A stretch of 64,000 nucleotides of DNA. Source: Chara braunii. Lineage: Eukaryota > Streptophyta > Charophyceae > Charales > Characeae. Positions 10,441 to 19,995 of this stretch are shown piece by piece. The notes below the pieces were generated by a model. The model was not told where the DNA came from. It saw only the letters and a program-made list of their open reading frames with translations, and ran no database searches. Where the stretch lies: positions 1,380,418-1,444,417 of the forward strand of contig BFEA01000322.1 of the NCBI GenBank assembly GCA_003427395.1, given 5' to 3'. Made by a program: the position numbers and the translations under genes. The first letter of the stretch is position 1, and each line of letters starts with the position of its first letter.

Positions 10441-10930
10441 TGACTCGCTATCTGGGGTTTCTTTTACTCGTCTCAGTGGTTCGCTGTAAATTGGATCCTG
10501 AGCATACGCGTCTCTTATCCTTTGCTGCAGGTCCGCCCCTATGTCTAGATAGTGTACTATTGCGCCGAAATAATCTGCCCTTCTACTTAGAGCATCGGTT
10601 AGCACGGTGTACTTACCTTTAACGGGTTTTAGCTCGAACTCAAATTGATCTATCTCAGCAGCCCATCTAGTTAACTTGGGTGTCATCTTGGCTTGTGTTT
10701 TCAACCACCTTAAAGTCTCGTGGTCTGAGTATACTTTGAAGTGCCTTCCAAGCAGATAGTGCCTCCAATGGTCTAGGGCTTGCTTGAGAGCGTAGAGTTC
10801 CCTCTCGTATGTCGATGCTGCCATCTTTTCTGAAGGCAGCCTGACTTACATGAACTCTACGGGCCTATAGCCATTGTCGTCGTCTTGTTATAAAACAACG
10901 CCTATGCCATATTGATTAGCATCTGTAGTG
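10351..10930 (-). pseudogene. element A RNase H domain
   Basis: The frame begins in STYERELYALKQALDHWRHYLLGRHFKVYSDHETLRWL and continues with FELKPVKGKYTVLTDALSRRADYFG, which are RNase H motifs 2 to 4. The N-terminal strand with the first Asp lies at 10850-10930 in a broken frame that includes a stop (rc of the TTA at about 10850). The frame then runs into the integrase amino end. Confidence 0.85.
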
Positions 10931-11226
10931 ACGACAAATGACAGTGACGGGTCGGCAACTTTGAGGACAAAGATACTCTATCAAGACCTTCTTCAATTTC
11001 TTCAAGGCTGAGGTACATTCTTGGTCCCACTTCCAAATTGCTTCTTTCCTTAGCAGTCTGCGAAGGGGCGCAACTATAGTGGAAAAGTTCTTGACAAACT
11101 TTCTGTAATAGTTGGCCAATCCTAAAAACGACCGCAACTTTGTCAGGGTAGGAGGAGTTGGGCAGTCTCGAATAGATGCTATCTTATTGTCCTCAGGTCG
11201 GATACCGTCTCCATCCAATACGTGAC
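10916..11226 (-). pseudogene. element A RT thumb/connection
   Basis: The motifs DGDGIRPEDNKIASIRDCPT, LTKLRSFLGLANYYRKFVKN, STIVAPLRRLLRK and WKWDQECTSALKKLKK are the conserved end of a gypsy RT. A frameshift near 11220 separates it from the polymerase palm. A second one near 10960 garbles the DPSLSFVVTTDA region. Confidence 0.85.
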
Positions 11227-12771
11227 CTAAGTTAAGGACTTTTGTTTTAGCCCATTCATACTTCTTTGCGTTGATCTTGAAGTTAGCTTTCGTAGCTTCT
11301 CCAAGATCTGCCTTCGGTGCCCCTCATGTTCCTCAAGGGTTTTGATGAATACTAAAATGTCATATAAATAGACTACAACGAATCGATCTAGCCACGACCT
11401 AAACAAATTGTTCATACAACGCTGAAATGTGGTCGGTGCATTGGCAAGTCCAAAGGGCATCACTATAAACTCGTAATGCCCGTATCTCGTCCGAAACGCC
11501 GTCTTGTGTTGATCATCAGGGTGCACTTCTATCTGATGATATCCTGACTTCAAATCTATCTTTGAGTACTTGCAACCATGCACCTGATCTAGAAGATCGT
11601 CTATACGGGGCAGTGGTTCTGCATTCTTCACAGTTATGATGTTCATACTCTTGTAGTCTATACACATCCGTAGTTCTCCCCCTTTCTTTGGGACGAACAA
11701 AACATATGGGCCGAAAGGAGATGAACTGGGTCTGATCCATCCCTTCGCTAGGAGTTCTTCTAATTGCTTGCGAAGCTCCTCTAGTTCTTTCGGGGTCATT
11801 CTGTAGACTGCCCCCTTAGGCGTTTTATTGCCAGGTTCTATCTCTATACGATGTTGGATAGGTCTCGGTACTACTCCAGAAGGTGCCTCAGATAAGTCTT
11901 TATACTCTTCCAGTAGTCTGACAATAGTGGGATGGACTTTCTCTTTGTCCTTTGGCGTATTTGTAACTGGCTTAACATAGGCCACAAACACATGTTTTTC
12001 GAGCTGCTCCTTTCGCATAAGTCTAGCGAATGTAGGAGTGTTGAGGCAGCAATGTGCTAGGGAATTGTTTACCCCTGACTCGTCGTACAGGCGGGGTTTC
12101 TTGACTTCGTTTGTCAGACTAGGGAGACTGCATTCGTGCTCCGGAGGGTGCAAAGTGGCTCCTGCTGCCTCTCCCCAATTTGCACCCAATACTACATCGA
12201 ACGGGAGATTCTCTTCGAGGAGAAGAGTAAAGGAATGTAGGACTTTCTCTACCTTCCCTTCCGTCTCTAGGCGAAAGTATGCCTGGACTCCCTCGACGTA
12301 TTCCTCGACACGCATCATGCTGTTGTCTGTGAGGATACCGACTACATGCTCTTTCAGTCGTTGGACTTTAAGACCGAGCTTTAACTTTTTCAACACTTTA
12401 CGACTAATGTAACTTCTGGTGGCCCCACTGTCTATAAGGGCCCCTACTCTAGCTCTAAAAATCTCTATGTCTGCAAGAATTACCTGCCCTTCTCCATCCT
12501 TCTTCATCTTGGCCCAGGCTTGCCTCCTCCCCTTCAACTCTTCAGCTAAGCCTGCGAGGGAAGCGTCTAGAGAGACTCTAACACAAGCAGTCTCTGGACA
12601 ACTTACTAAACGCTGGCCAGCAACCTCTGCTATGGGGATATGTGGAGTGGGAGTCTCTATCTTGCGCGCACGCTGAGATTCACATACTCCTGGGGTAGGG
12701 GCAATTGCGACCCCTACCGGCGGTTGCCTTTTGCTGCCCCAGAAGCAACACGATCCGTGTACTTTGGACAA
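11227..12771 (-). pseudogene. element A protease plus reverse transcriptase, YLDD mutated
   Basis: A 514-codon frame. From the start: DIEIFRARVGALIDSGATRS (aspartic protease, active DSG at about residue 114), LPFDVVLGANWG (protease C-terminal loop), then [67 protein letters not shown] and MPFGLANAPTTFQRCMN. The catalytic box is VVVYLYDILVF: the first Asp of the YLDD pair is Tyr (GAT to TAT). One Asp missing should abolish polymerization. The frame ends in frame-broken thumb sequence. Confidence 0.9.
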
Positions 12772-13391
12772 AACTTAATGATGTGCCCAGGATCCCCACA
12801 AAACACGAATCGGTACCTGTCTATGCGATCCTGCTATACTTTCTGCCCAATTCCCAGTGATTCCCAAGGTCGCCCTTCGGGCCGGCTCGGGTGCCACCTT
12901 CCTTGTTTGGGAGGTGATCGACTTGAACTCGAATGGTTAGCCGGGGGACGTTGACACCTTCCTCCCGCTTGGCTGTCCCTATTGCCGCCAACCCCCTGAC
13001 CGCCCTGTCCTCGGTCACCTGAGGCCCGACCATTCCTGCCAGGGGCCCTTCCTCCTCCTTGCGGCCTCCCCCCGGCCGCGACAGCAGCGTAGGTACTCCC
13101 ATTTTCTACCCTACCATCTTTCTCCTCCTCGAGTCCCCATTCAATGTCAAAGTAAGGGACTTCATCGGCACCACCTTCCTCCATCGTTACAATCAGACTA
13201 TCTTTGGTCTTAACTTGGCCCGAGATGATGTGACCCTTCCACTTTTTGCCTTTCGTTAGTTCTTTGTGCCAGAAGGTGGTAACTGACGCAGCTTGGGCAT
13301 TGAACGCGACAACCTCTCTACTAAAGACGTCGTAGGTGATTCCCGGCTGCTGCTTCTTGGCGAAGAAATGCCCTTGCACATGCTCGGACAA
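12768..13391 (-). pseudogene. element A Gag C-terminal half with defective zinc knuckle
   Basis: The frame 12834-13391 has TTFWHKELTKGKKWKGHIIS and VPYFDIEWGLEEE, then a Gly/Arg-rich tail. Both blocks recur in element D (48046-48480). In a neighbouring frame, 12768-12809 encodes FVFCGDPGHIIKFC. Element D has CVFCGDPGHIIKFC, a perfect CCHC knuckle, so the first zinc ligand Cys is Phe in A. Gag binds and packages the RNA. Confidence 0.8.
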
Positions 13392-13490
13392 CGTGCGGTA
13401 GAAGAGCTAAAAGAGCTGTGCGTCAGTCACCCCGTGTCCGGGCACAACGATAAATTCGTTCATTGCGGACTTAAGGGCATGCACACTCCT

Positions 13491-13787
13491 TCACTGTCGT
13501 GTATGGATCATCTGAAGTTTATCATATGCCTTGATTACACTTGTGGCATCCACAAAATGTTCTCTCAGTGCCTTAAGGAAGGTGGAGAGGTGGGTGATCC
13601 AGGAATATTGGACCATATCGTTCTCACACCGTGTTGCTCGTGCGAGCGACCTTGCGAAACTAGTCGCCTCGTCTTTTAAAGCCTGAAAGGCTATTAAGAC
13701 ATGGTCTTCGGGGGCCACGTCCTGTAAATACGTATAAGAATTAACGTTGGCCTCCCAATTATCGAAATCTTCTCCCTTTTTGCCCAA
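13491..13787 (-). pseudogene. element A Gag capsid-like core
   Basis: The frame shows EDFDNWEANVNSYTYLQDV, FQALKDEATSFARSLARA and LREHFVDATSVIKAYDKLQ, shared with B (FDNWEASVNGYVYLQQ) and D (FDNWEASIKLYVYLQN). This looks like the retrotransposon gag domain that forms virus-like particles. A 29- to 30-bp tandem duplication (about 13755-13812) interrupts the frame directly upstream. Confidence 0.8.
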
Positions 13788-13916
13788 TTATCGAAATCTT
13801 CTCCCTTTTTGCCAATTATCAAAGAATCGAACCTTAACTTTTTTGCGGGGGGGCCTAGGCTCTTCCTCTTTAGGGGCTGTCAGTCTGGTGCCTTCTCTGG
13901 CGCCCGTACATAATTT

Positions 13917-14755
13917 TTATGTCTTTCCTATCGTGCTGAGGATCTCTCCCACTAAATGTGTCATCATATCTCTTGCGAATTCTCTGAATACACTTCGTAC
14001 GGATTCTAACGTGATATCATGGCCGCGAATATGTTTTAGTTGTTCTCTTTGGGCGGTCAATAGGGAATCTATGCTTTGGGTCAGAGTGCCAATTTTCTTT
14101 CCCACTTTAGTCTCTTCCCTGATCTTTCCCATCTTCGTCTTGGCCGCTTTTAGATCCCTTCCAACCTCTCTGCCACCTCCAAGCGCCTAGTCCGTTTCTG
14201 GGCCAGGCGCAACTTCCACTCCAATTGCTTGTCTTGTTCCCTCGCTTGTCGGCGCCAGGGGTCCCTTTCTCCTTCCAACTCTCTGGCAACAGCCTCGCTT
14301 TCTGCTTGGGGACCCATTAGCTCTACCTCTTTGTCTTCCTCCAATGATAAAGTAGCCATCCACTCTCTAACCATCTTCTCTACTTCCTCTGGTGGAGGAC
14401 CGTTGGAACTCGCTTTCCCCCTTCTTCTCACCAAGGCCTTTTCTTCTTCGGCCTCCACTTCCTTTTCTTCTTCTTCTACTTCGGCCTCGACTGTGGCCAA
14501 CTTCTCTTCATGCTCCCTCTTCCACTTCTCCAACTCCTCTTCCCTCTGTCTCTTCTTCGCCGCCCCCTCTTCCAACATGGGTAACTTCTTTGCCTGTTTA
14601 ATCAACTCTTTCTTCTCCACCATCTCCTTCTTCTCACGAAGAATAGCGGTGGCCCGCTCTTTCTGTTCCTTACTATAGGGGGTAGTACTCGTTCCAGTGT
14701 GGGTGGTCACCATGTTGTCAGGGGCACAATCACTGACGATTCCACTCCTCAACAC
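13917..14755 (-). pseudogene. element A Gag N-terminal coiled-coil region
   Basis: Two frames (14150-14755 and 13917-14132) make the Gag amino end. It opens with MLRSGIVSDCAPDNMVTTHT and SKEQKERATAILREKKEMV, followed by a long Glu/Lys/Arg-rich stretch typical of a coiled coil, then EWKLRLAQKRTRRLEVAERL and GKKIGTLTQSIDSLLTAQRE. Element D matches these blocks at 46740-47500. A frameshift near 14150 separates the two halves. Confidence 0.75.
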
Positions 14756-15767
14756 GTAGACCTACCCGCTCGACCCTCGAAAGGTCTACATAGTCTCTCT
14801 TCAGCTTAAGCAAGGTTACCACAACCGACGGATGCTTTCACAATCACTGTCATTGAAACTTTTCACAACCGACGGATGCTTTCGCAACCACTGTGGTTGA
14901 AACTTGCCACAGCCGACGGAAGTGCTCGCAACCACTGTCACTGAAACCCAATTGGCTTTTCGCTTTAGATTGACTTTGTGTCAACTACGAGGCTCTGTCC
15001 TAAACTACTCTAGTCTGTCACTACAGGACTTACTGGCTGATCAGGGGGCATTTAAGGAGATTCCCCATAACCCAATAATTCTTTAACATAGTAGACATGA
15101 CGACAATCACAACCAAAGTCCTCTCAAGACGTAGACAGACTGGGTACCCGCTCTGCAGCTCGGAGTTCAGGTATAGTGTGCCACCCAGAGCAACCTGCCG
15201 GTCTGTACCGGTCGTTGGGGTGTTTTCCCAGGTCGTCTAGCATCGGACACACCTCAACCCCTACTAAGTCCCGTGCAAACACTGGCTCACAACCCCTATC
15301 TGACCACATGCATAGAGTCCTATCAACCTGGACAAAAGTGACTCGATGCAGAAAGAGATGACTGACTGACTCTCAGCAAGTACCAAGGTGAGTGCACATC
15401 CACAGGGTAACGCTTCTCGCTCTTCACTCCAGCTTGGTCAAACTTCACCGGTCAACCCCTGGTTAACGCCGGTCAAACTTGGTTCTGGCGGCTCCTTCTC
15501 CCTTCAAGTTTGGCTATGGCCGACTTCTCCTTCCTCTTGCTGGCTATGGCTTCCCTCACCTTCATCACCTTTCTCTCTCTCCCTTGTCTGCTTCTCTTTC
15601 GTCCAGCCGTCTGTCTTCTTCTTCCTCCTAGCTTGGCGGCTATGGCCGCCATCCGCTATGACGGACTGTCTCTTCTTCTTCGCGGGTCTCCTTCCCTCTC
15701 TCTGCCACTCTCCGGCTATGGCGACTTTCTTCCTCTTCCTAGCTATGTCGCTATGGTGAAGACAACG
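14756..15767 (-). other. element A leader between primer site and gag
   Basis: No long frame. The block with CTGATCAGGGGGCATTTAAG at about 15037 recurs in the leaders of B (22737), D (46690, inverted) and F (52228). Two copies of a CACAACCGACGGATGCTTTC motif occur at 14820 and 14858, with a third degenerate copy near 14910. A CTTCCTC/GGCTATGGC-rich part lies at 15500-15740. Confidence 0.6.
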
Positions 15768-15786
15768 GGTACCAACTCCGATACCA
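15768..15786 (-). other. primer binding site of element A
   Basis: On the minus strand TGGTATCGGAGTTGGTACC begins one base after the LTR end. The first part matches the complement of the 3' end of plant initiator tRNA-Met (TGGTATCAGAGC) apart from one base. Confidence 0.8.
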
Positions 15787-15787
15787 G

Positions 15788-16287
15788 TGAAATCAGACTT
15801 GACTCAATCTTGCTTGCAACATGCATACACGTATGTGTCGATGGATAGCCAACTTCACCAGCTCAGCAACAGCAATGAACTTGTACTGGCTACAAGCGCC
15901 CACACAGAAAACTCAGAGATACGGCCTCTGGCCAGAAAACTCAGCTCAAGTCAACTGTTACAACTTGCGGCTATGGCCGCTGAACACTGTCTGAAGTCCC
16001 AACCGAACACTGTTTCCACCATCAGCCTCACTATCACTCACGCATACACACACGAAGATCCACCTGAATGTCCACGCCTCACACACACACACTGTACACT
16101 TTGTTGACGTCAGCAGCGTGGCGGCTATGGCCGCCGTCGTCTTCCTCTTCTTAGCTATGGCCGCCGTCGTCTTCTTCAGCCCACTTCAGCTTCGGGCACC
16201 TGCAGACCTCCCCAGCACAAGTCGCTCCAGCAGCGTTTCCACATGGCTCACAGGCGAATGAATGAATGGCTGTACGCTGCCTCTTTG
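15788..16287 (-). repeat. 5' LTR remnant of element A
   Basis: The 500 bp downstream part (R-U5 side) of the family I LTR is retained and closely matches 8226-8715. Similarity ends after GCTGCCTCTTT at about 16287, where unrelated GGAGGAGGTGG sequence begins. The U3 promoter side is therefore lost, TATA box included. Confidence 0.85.
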
Positions 16288-16407
16288 GAGGAGGTGGAGG
16301 AGAAAGGTCAGGGTGGAGGCGATCAAAGGAGGAGGAGAGACAATCGATGTGGAGCCTGGAGGGAGGCGATGGAGGAAGCGAAGCGATGGAGGGAGGGATG
16401 CTCTCTT

Positions 16408-16476
<69 letters not shown>

Positions 16477-16990
16477 GTGCTTCCATTGACTGCGGCCTTC
16501 GATGTATGTCGAGACGATGCGACCTTTTCGCTCGTCGCACTTTGCGCAGATATGGAGGTTGGGGAGTACCAAGAAGACGAAGAGAGGAGGAGGAGGAGGA
16601 GGAGGAGGAGGAGGAGGAGAGGAGTCGTCACAACATGCACACACACACATACTTGGCGATGGTGACGTGCAGCGGCCAAAGGGCGGCGGGCAGCGGTGGA
16701 TGAGCGGAGGATGGCAGGGTCGTTGACCAGCGGAGGAGGGTTTGCCAGTTTGCCAAGAATCACGACACGGTTTTGTGCCAGCGTTCAAATTGCAATGCCC
16801 GCGCGAAATCGTGCAGCGATCCTTGGCAAACGGGCAAAAAGGGAGAAAATAGGGCCTGAGATCCCCCATTCTTTTCCATCTGCGCAGGGCCGGTAGGGCC
16901 TCCGCGCAAACTTTGTTTAAAAAAACACATTTTTCAGACAAGGAAATTAGTATGGTTTTTGACACAGTGCATTCTAATTTAATTCAATAT
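16288..16990. repeat. purine-rich DNA with (CT)n and (GGA)n microsatellites
   Basis: (CT)n occupies about 16410-16471, and (GGA)n about 16584-16622. The rest (16625-16990) shows no recognisable gene. Open frames here are low-complexity SLSLSL or EEE readings and are rejected. Confidence 0.7.
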
Positions 16991-17070
16991 TTGATATGTA
17001 TAGTCAAACAGAGCTGCCCGGTAAACCGTAGGCCGAGAGGGAGAAGAGGATAACAAACGAGGGGCTGTGG

Positions 17071-17118
17071 CAAACTATTTCTTCGGAGTTTCATTGACTC
17101 GTCAGGAGGCTAAACCCT
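17071..17118 (-). ncRNA. degenerate hammerhead ribozyme, inverted copy
   Basis: On the minus strand CCTC-CTGACGA-GTCAATGAAACTCCGAA-GAAAT-AGTTTG matches the two tandem plus-strand copies. The core has CTGACGA instead of CTGATGA and stem II cannot pair well, so it should be inactive. The copy starts at about 17118 (AGGGTTTAGCCTC), lacking the upstream stem III strand; this lies next to the expected self-cleavage point. Its tail (to about 17003) has the same GTTTACCGGGCAG segment as the other units. Confidence 0.7.
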
Positions 17119-17159
17119 GATATATATGTATATAATATATAAATATAGATATAAATTAT

Positions 17160-17330
17160 ATATACATTACAGTGTAATCAGTTAGGGGATTCGGAAGACT
17201 GTTGAGGGTTCTTCAGCCTCCTGACGAGTCGGTGAAACTCCGACGCAACAGTTTGTCACAGCCCCTCGTTTGTTGCCCTCTTCTCCCTCTCTGCCTATGG
17301 TTTACCGGGCAGCTCTGCTTGACCATATAT
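17160..17330 (+). repeat. hammerhead repeat unit 1 of a tandem pair
   Basis: The unit runs from TTACAGTGTAATCAG through the ribozyme and the tail GCCCCTCGTTTGTTG, CCTATGGTTTACCGGGCAG to GACCATATATA. It is repeated at 17353-17520. The two predicted cleavage sites (after 17203 and after 17392) are 189 bp apart, which would be the length of an RNA monomer. Confidence 0.8.
17195..17255 (+). ncRNA. hammerhead ribozyme, type III, core-mutated copy
   Basis: The fold is stem III AAGACTGT/ACAGTTTG (17195-17202 with 17248-17255), cleavage position T17203, stem I GAGG/CCTC (17204-17207, 17217-17220), CTGACGA (17221-17227), perfect stem II GTCGG/CCGAC with loop TGAAACT, and GCAA in place of GAAA. Two invariant core bases are changed (CTGATGA to CTGACGA, GAAA to GCAA), so activity is unlikely. 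Confidence 0.8.
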
Positions 17331-17340
17331 AACCGGGGTT

Positions 17341-17520
17341 AAGGTGGATTATCACTTACAGTGTAATCACTTAGGGGATTCTGCAGACTGTTGAGGTTTC
17401 AGCCTCCTGATGAATCGGTGAAACTCCGACGAAACAGTTTGTCACAACCCCTCGTTTGTTGTCCTCTTCTCCCGCTCTGCCGACCGTTTACCGGGCAGTT
17501 CTGTTTGACGATATATAAAA
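17341..17520 (+). repeat. hammerhead repeat unit 2 of a tandem pair
   Basis: The unit has the same order as unit 1: TTACAGTGTAATCAC, ribozyme, ACCCCTCGTTTGTTG, then GCCGACCGTTTACCGGGCAG, which can form a small hairpin, and GACGATATATAA. It ends about 20 bp before the element C 3' LTR. Confidence 0.8.
17384..17441 (+). ncRNA. hammerhead ribozyme, type III, intact core
   Basis: Self-cleaving RNA motif. Stem III is CAGACTGT (17384-17391) with ACAGTTTG (17434-17441), 8 pairs including one G-U. The cleavage base is T17392. Stem I is GAGG (17393-17396) with CCTC (17403-17406) and a 6-nt loop. CTGATGA is at 17407-17413. Stem II is TCGG/CCGA (17415-17418, 17426-17429) with loop TGAAACT. GAAA is at 17431-17434. 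All conserved core bases are present; one A-C mismatch (17414/17430) sits at the base of stem II. Tandem type III hammerheads are known from retrozymes and from viroid-like circular RNAs. Confidence 0.85.
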
Positions 17521-17539
17521 AAAATAATATAATTTATAT

Positions 17540-18536
17540 TGCATTGAGCCTCACCGCTCGTCACGTTGAGCACACGCACACAATGAGAGATCACAGGAAA
17601 TCCGCACTGGTGTCCAGAGATGCAAAGTCCAGATAAGCGCATCTTAGAAATTCCAACAAATTATCATATTAAGCAGTTTCGGAGTTCCAGTCACCAGCGC
17701 TTATTAGTGCAGAGCAACCCAATTCCAGCATCCTCGTCCAAGTTAGGTGACTCTCTTCTCTCTCTGTCCCCCCCCCTCTCTCTCTGTCTTCTTCACGCAT
17801 GCGCTCACTCTCTCCCTCTACTCTCTCTCCCTCTCTCCACTTGAGGATCTCGACTCTGAATACATCTGCCACCACTCAGGTAGACCTCCTACTACTAGCT
17901 GAGCGGCTATGGCCGCCTTCCCTTCCCAGCACAGCGCTGCCCAGCAGGGCTCTCGCGCATGCCACTCGCAGATAGCGCACAAGCGCTTCAGCAACACTTC
18001 CACACTTCTCATGAATGAGCAATCTGCCTGAAATGTGGCAGGTCAGTCCTTATATTGACTTTGACTGAGCCTGAACTCGTCCCAGCCTCTGCTTCCTTTG
18101 GCTTGACTTGGTACTGGTACCACATGCCCACGGTCTGTTTGCTTCAGATGTCGACGCCTGGTACCTCACTGAATTTTCCCTTGGTGTGCTGCTGCTTGGG
18201 CGTGTGAGTCATGACTTTTCATCTGTGGGATATGCCTCTTTGCCTATGAGACATGACCTTTGCCTGTAGAATATGTCCTTTGACTTCGAGAGGTGACTTC
18301 GCCTGTGGGACACGACTTTTGCCTGGGGAAGTGCCCTTTGCCTGTGGGATATGTCCTTTCACAGCGAGACGTGACTTGTGCCTATTGGATGTGACTGTTG
18401 ACCGGGTACCTGTTGGACTCGACCTATGAGGGGCAACCGACTTAGCTATTCTGAAACTCGCCGACTTGGCCCCTCTCGGCCTGAGACTTCGACCCTGAGA
18501 ATCAAATTTGGGGTCTGCATCATGGAATGCCTTTCA
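17540..18536 (-). repeat. 3' LTR of element C, family II
   Basis: On the minus strand the LTR starts TGAAAGGCATTCC at 18536 and ends GGCTCAATGCA at 17540, about 997 bp. It matches 28250-29558 and, inverted, 425-963. It has a CT-rich block near its 3' end (17750-17840) and a TATA-like AATATAAGG at about 18040-18050 (minus). Confidence 0.85.
18211..18403 (-). repeat. 20-bp minisatellite in the U3 of the family II LTR
   Basis: About ten imperfect units of CCTGTGGGATATGACCTTTG follow each other upstream of the LTR TATA motif. The position suggests LTR enhancer repeats. The copy at 29291-29484 has the same array. Confidence 0.75.
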
Positions 18537-18599
18537 CTCTCGCCGGCCTAATTTCGAGGTCCTCCGAGAAAGTTAAAATCTTTGTCTGTCAACTATGTT

Positions 18600-19178
18600 G
18601 ATTCCTCTCCTAGCTTTCTCATAGTAAGACACTGTGCGCGGTGCTATCTGAACCAGCTCATCTCTAGTAAACTAGCAATCTTCCGAAGGTTCTTGATGAG
18701 CAAATCTAACTTTATATTGTCGCTGGGGCCTACCCCTGCGTCCAGATCTATAAACATCCTTTGCGATGATGTGGTCCACGTCATATTTGCCATCCATATC
18801 AGGAGGAATCATAGATCTTCGAGATGGAAATAGCTCATTGCTGACACAAGGGAGCAACTGAGAGGCATGGAACACCGGGTAAGTGTGCAAATGTGCAGGA
18901 ATCTCAACAAATTGGGAAGGACCATCCACATCACTAATTACGTCGAGTATCTGCCACAGTCCCCTATACGCAGGCAATAACTTCTGCGAGATATTCTCCT
19001 CTAGAAGAAACTCTTTAGACTTCACCCAGACCAAATCCCCTGCAGCGAACTGCGAAGGTCTGTGGTGTTTATTTGCCTGTTCTATCATCTGGTGCTGTGC
19101 CCTTCTAATATTTTCCCTGACTTTTCCTAAGTCCTTCTCATATTGGACAGAGAATTCTCTGGTCCCTGGAGGAAGCAC
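18600..19178 (-). pseudogene. element C integrase C-terminus and chromodomain
   Basis: The frame shows IEQANKHHRPSQFAAGDLVW, KEFLLEENISQKLLPAYRGL, HLHTYPVFHASQLLP and the chromodomain DGKYDVDHIIAKDVYRSGRR, RPQRQYKVRFAHQEPSED. This tail is complete compared with element A, which lost about 60 codons here. It lies 60-130 bp upstream of the polypurine tract and LTR. Confidence 0.85.
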
Positions 19179-19725
19179 TTTGCACTTGATCAGGGTTCAG
19201 ACAATCAATGGGCCTGCGCGTGCGCCAACCCAAATACAGTTCAGTGGGCGTTCTTGCTGTAGCGAAATGCACAGAATTGTTATAAGCACTAATGACCTTA
19301 GCTAGATGTTCATCCCAGTCAATCTGATCTGGCCGAATGCACATATGCAGCACTTTGTTCACCTGCTCGCTCTGTCCATTTGTCTCAGGATGTCTGCCTG
19401 AGGACATAGTCAGTTTGGACCAATAGACGCTCATGAGTTGTTGCCAGTGCTCGACTGTGAACCTTGTATCCCTATCACTTACAATAGTCAAGGGATGCAC
19501 GTAGTCTTTTACCCAATGATTGAATAATTCCGGAATAACTAAGTTCATTCTTGCTTCAACAGGGAGTGGGACAAAAACAGCAATTTCGCTAAATCTGTCC
19601 ACAATTACCATAACCTGACTCTTGTCATTTTTGCTTCTAACCTTAGTGTCCATAAAGTCTATAGGCACAGAGTCTCCGGGACCCGACGATATAGGCAGCG
19701 GTCTAAGTAAACCAAGGGGACGCTA
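19138..19725 (-). pseudogene. element C integrase core
   Basis: The frame shows PIDFMDTKVRSKNDKSQVMV, VDRFSEIAVFVPLPVEARMN, VSDRDTRFTVEHWQQLM and HPETNGQSEQVNKVL, so all three acidic catalytic residues are present. A frameshift near 19180 separates it from the C-terminal frame, and the link from the zinc region is broken near 19725. Confidence 0.85.
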
Positions 19726-19995
19726 CGTGGAACTCTTGTTCCTTTGACACACTTCGCAGCCTTGTACATAAGCTATGCAATCATGCTTCATTCCAGTCCA
19801 TGTGTAGGAACGTAGGAGGTTAGCATACGTCTTCCTCCAACCAAAGTGCCCCTCAGCGTCGTGACATTCCCCTAGGATTAGACTGCGAATCTCCGTATTG
19901 TTTGGTATGCACAGTCTGTCGTGCATGTCGGTCTCCTTAAATAGCAGTCCTTGTGGCACCCTATAGTTCGGAACTTCATGTGGTGCCATCTGCAC
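19723..19995 (-). pseudogene. element C integrase zinc-binding region
   Basis: The motifs LILGECHDAEGHFGWRKTYA and CIAYVQGCEVCQRNK form the HHCC zinc finger of the integrase amino end. All four ligands are visible. The short frame is preceded by stops that cut it from RNase H. Confidence 0.8.

Noticed and set aside
16151-16965. Overlapping RERERE and EEEE frames
   Set aside because: These are readings of (CT)n and (GGA)n repeats.
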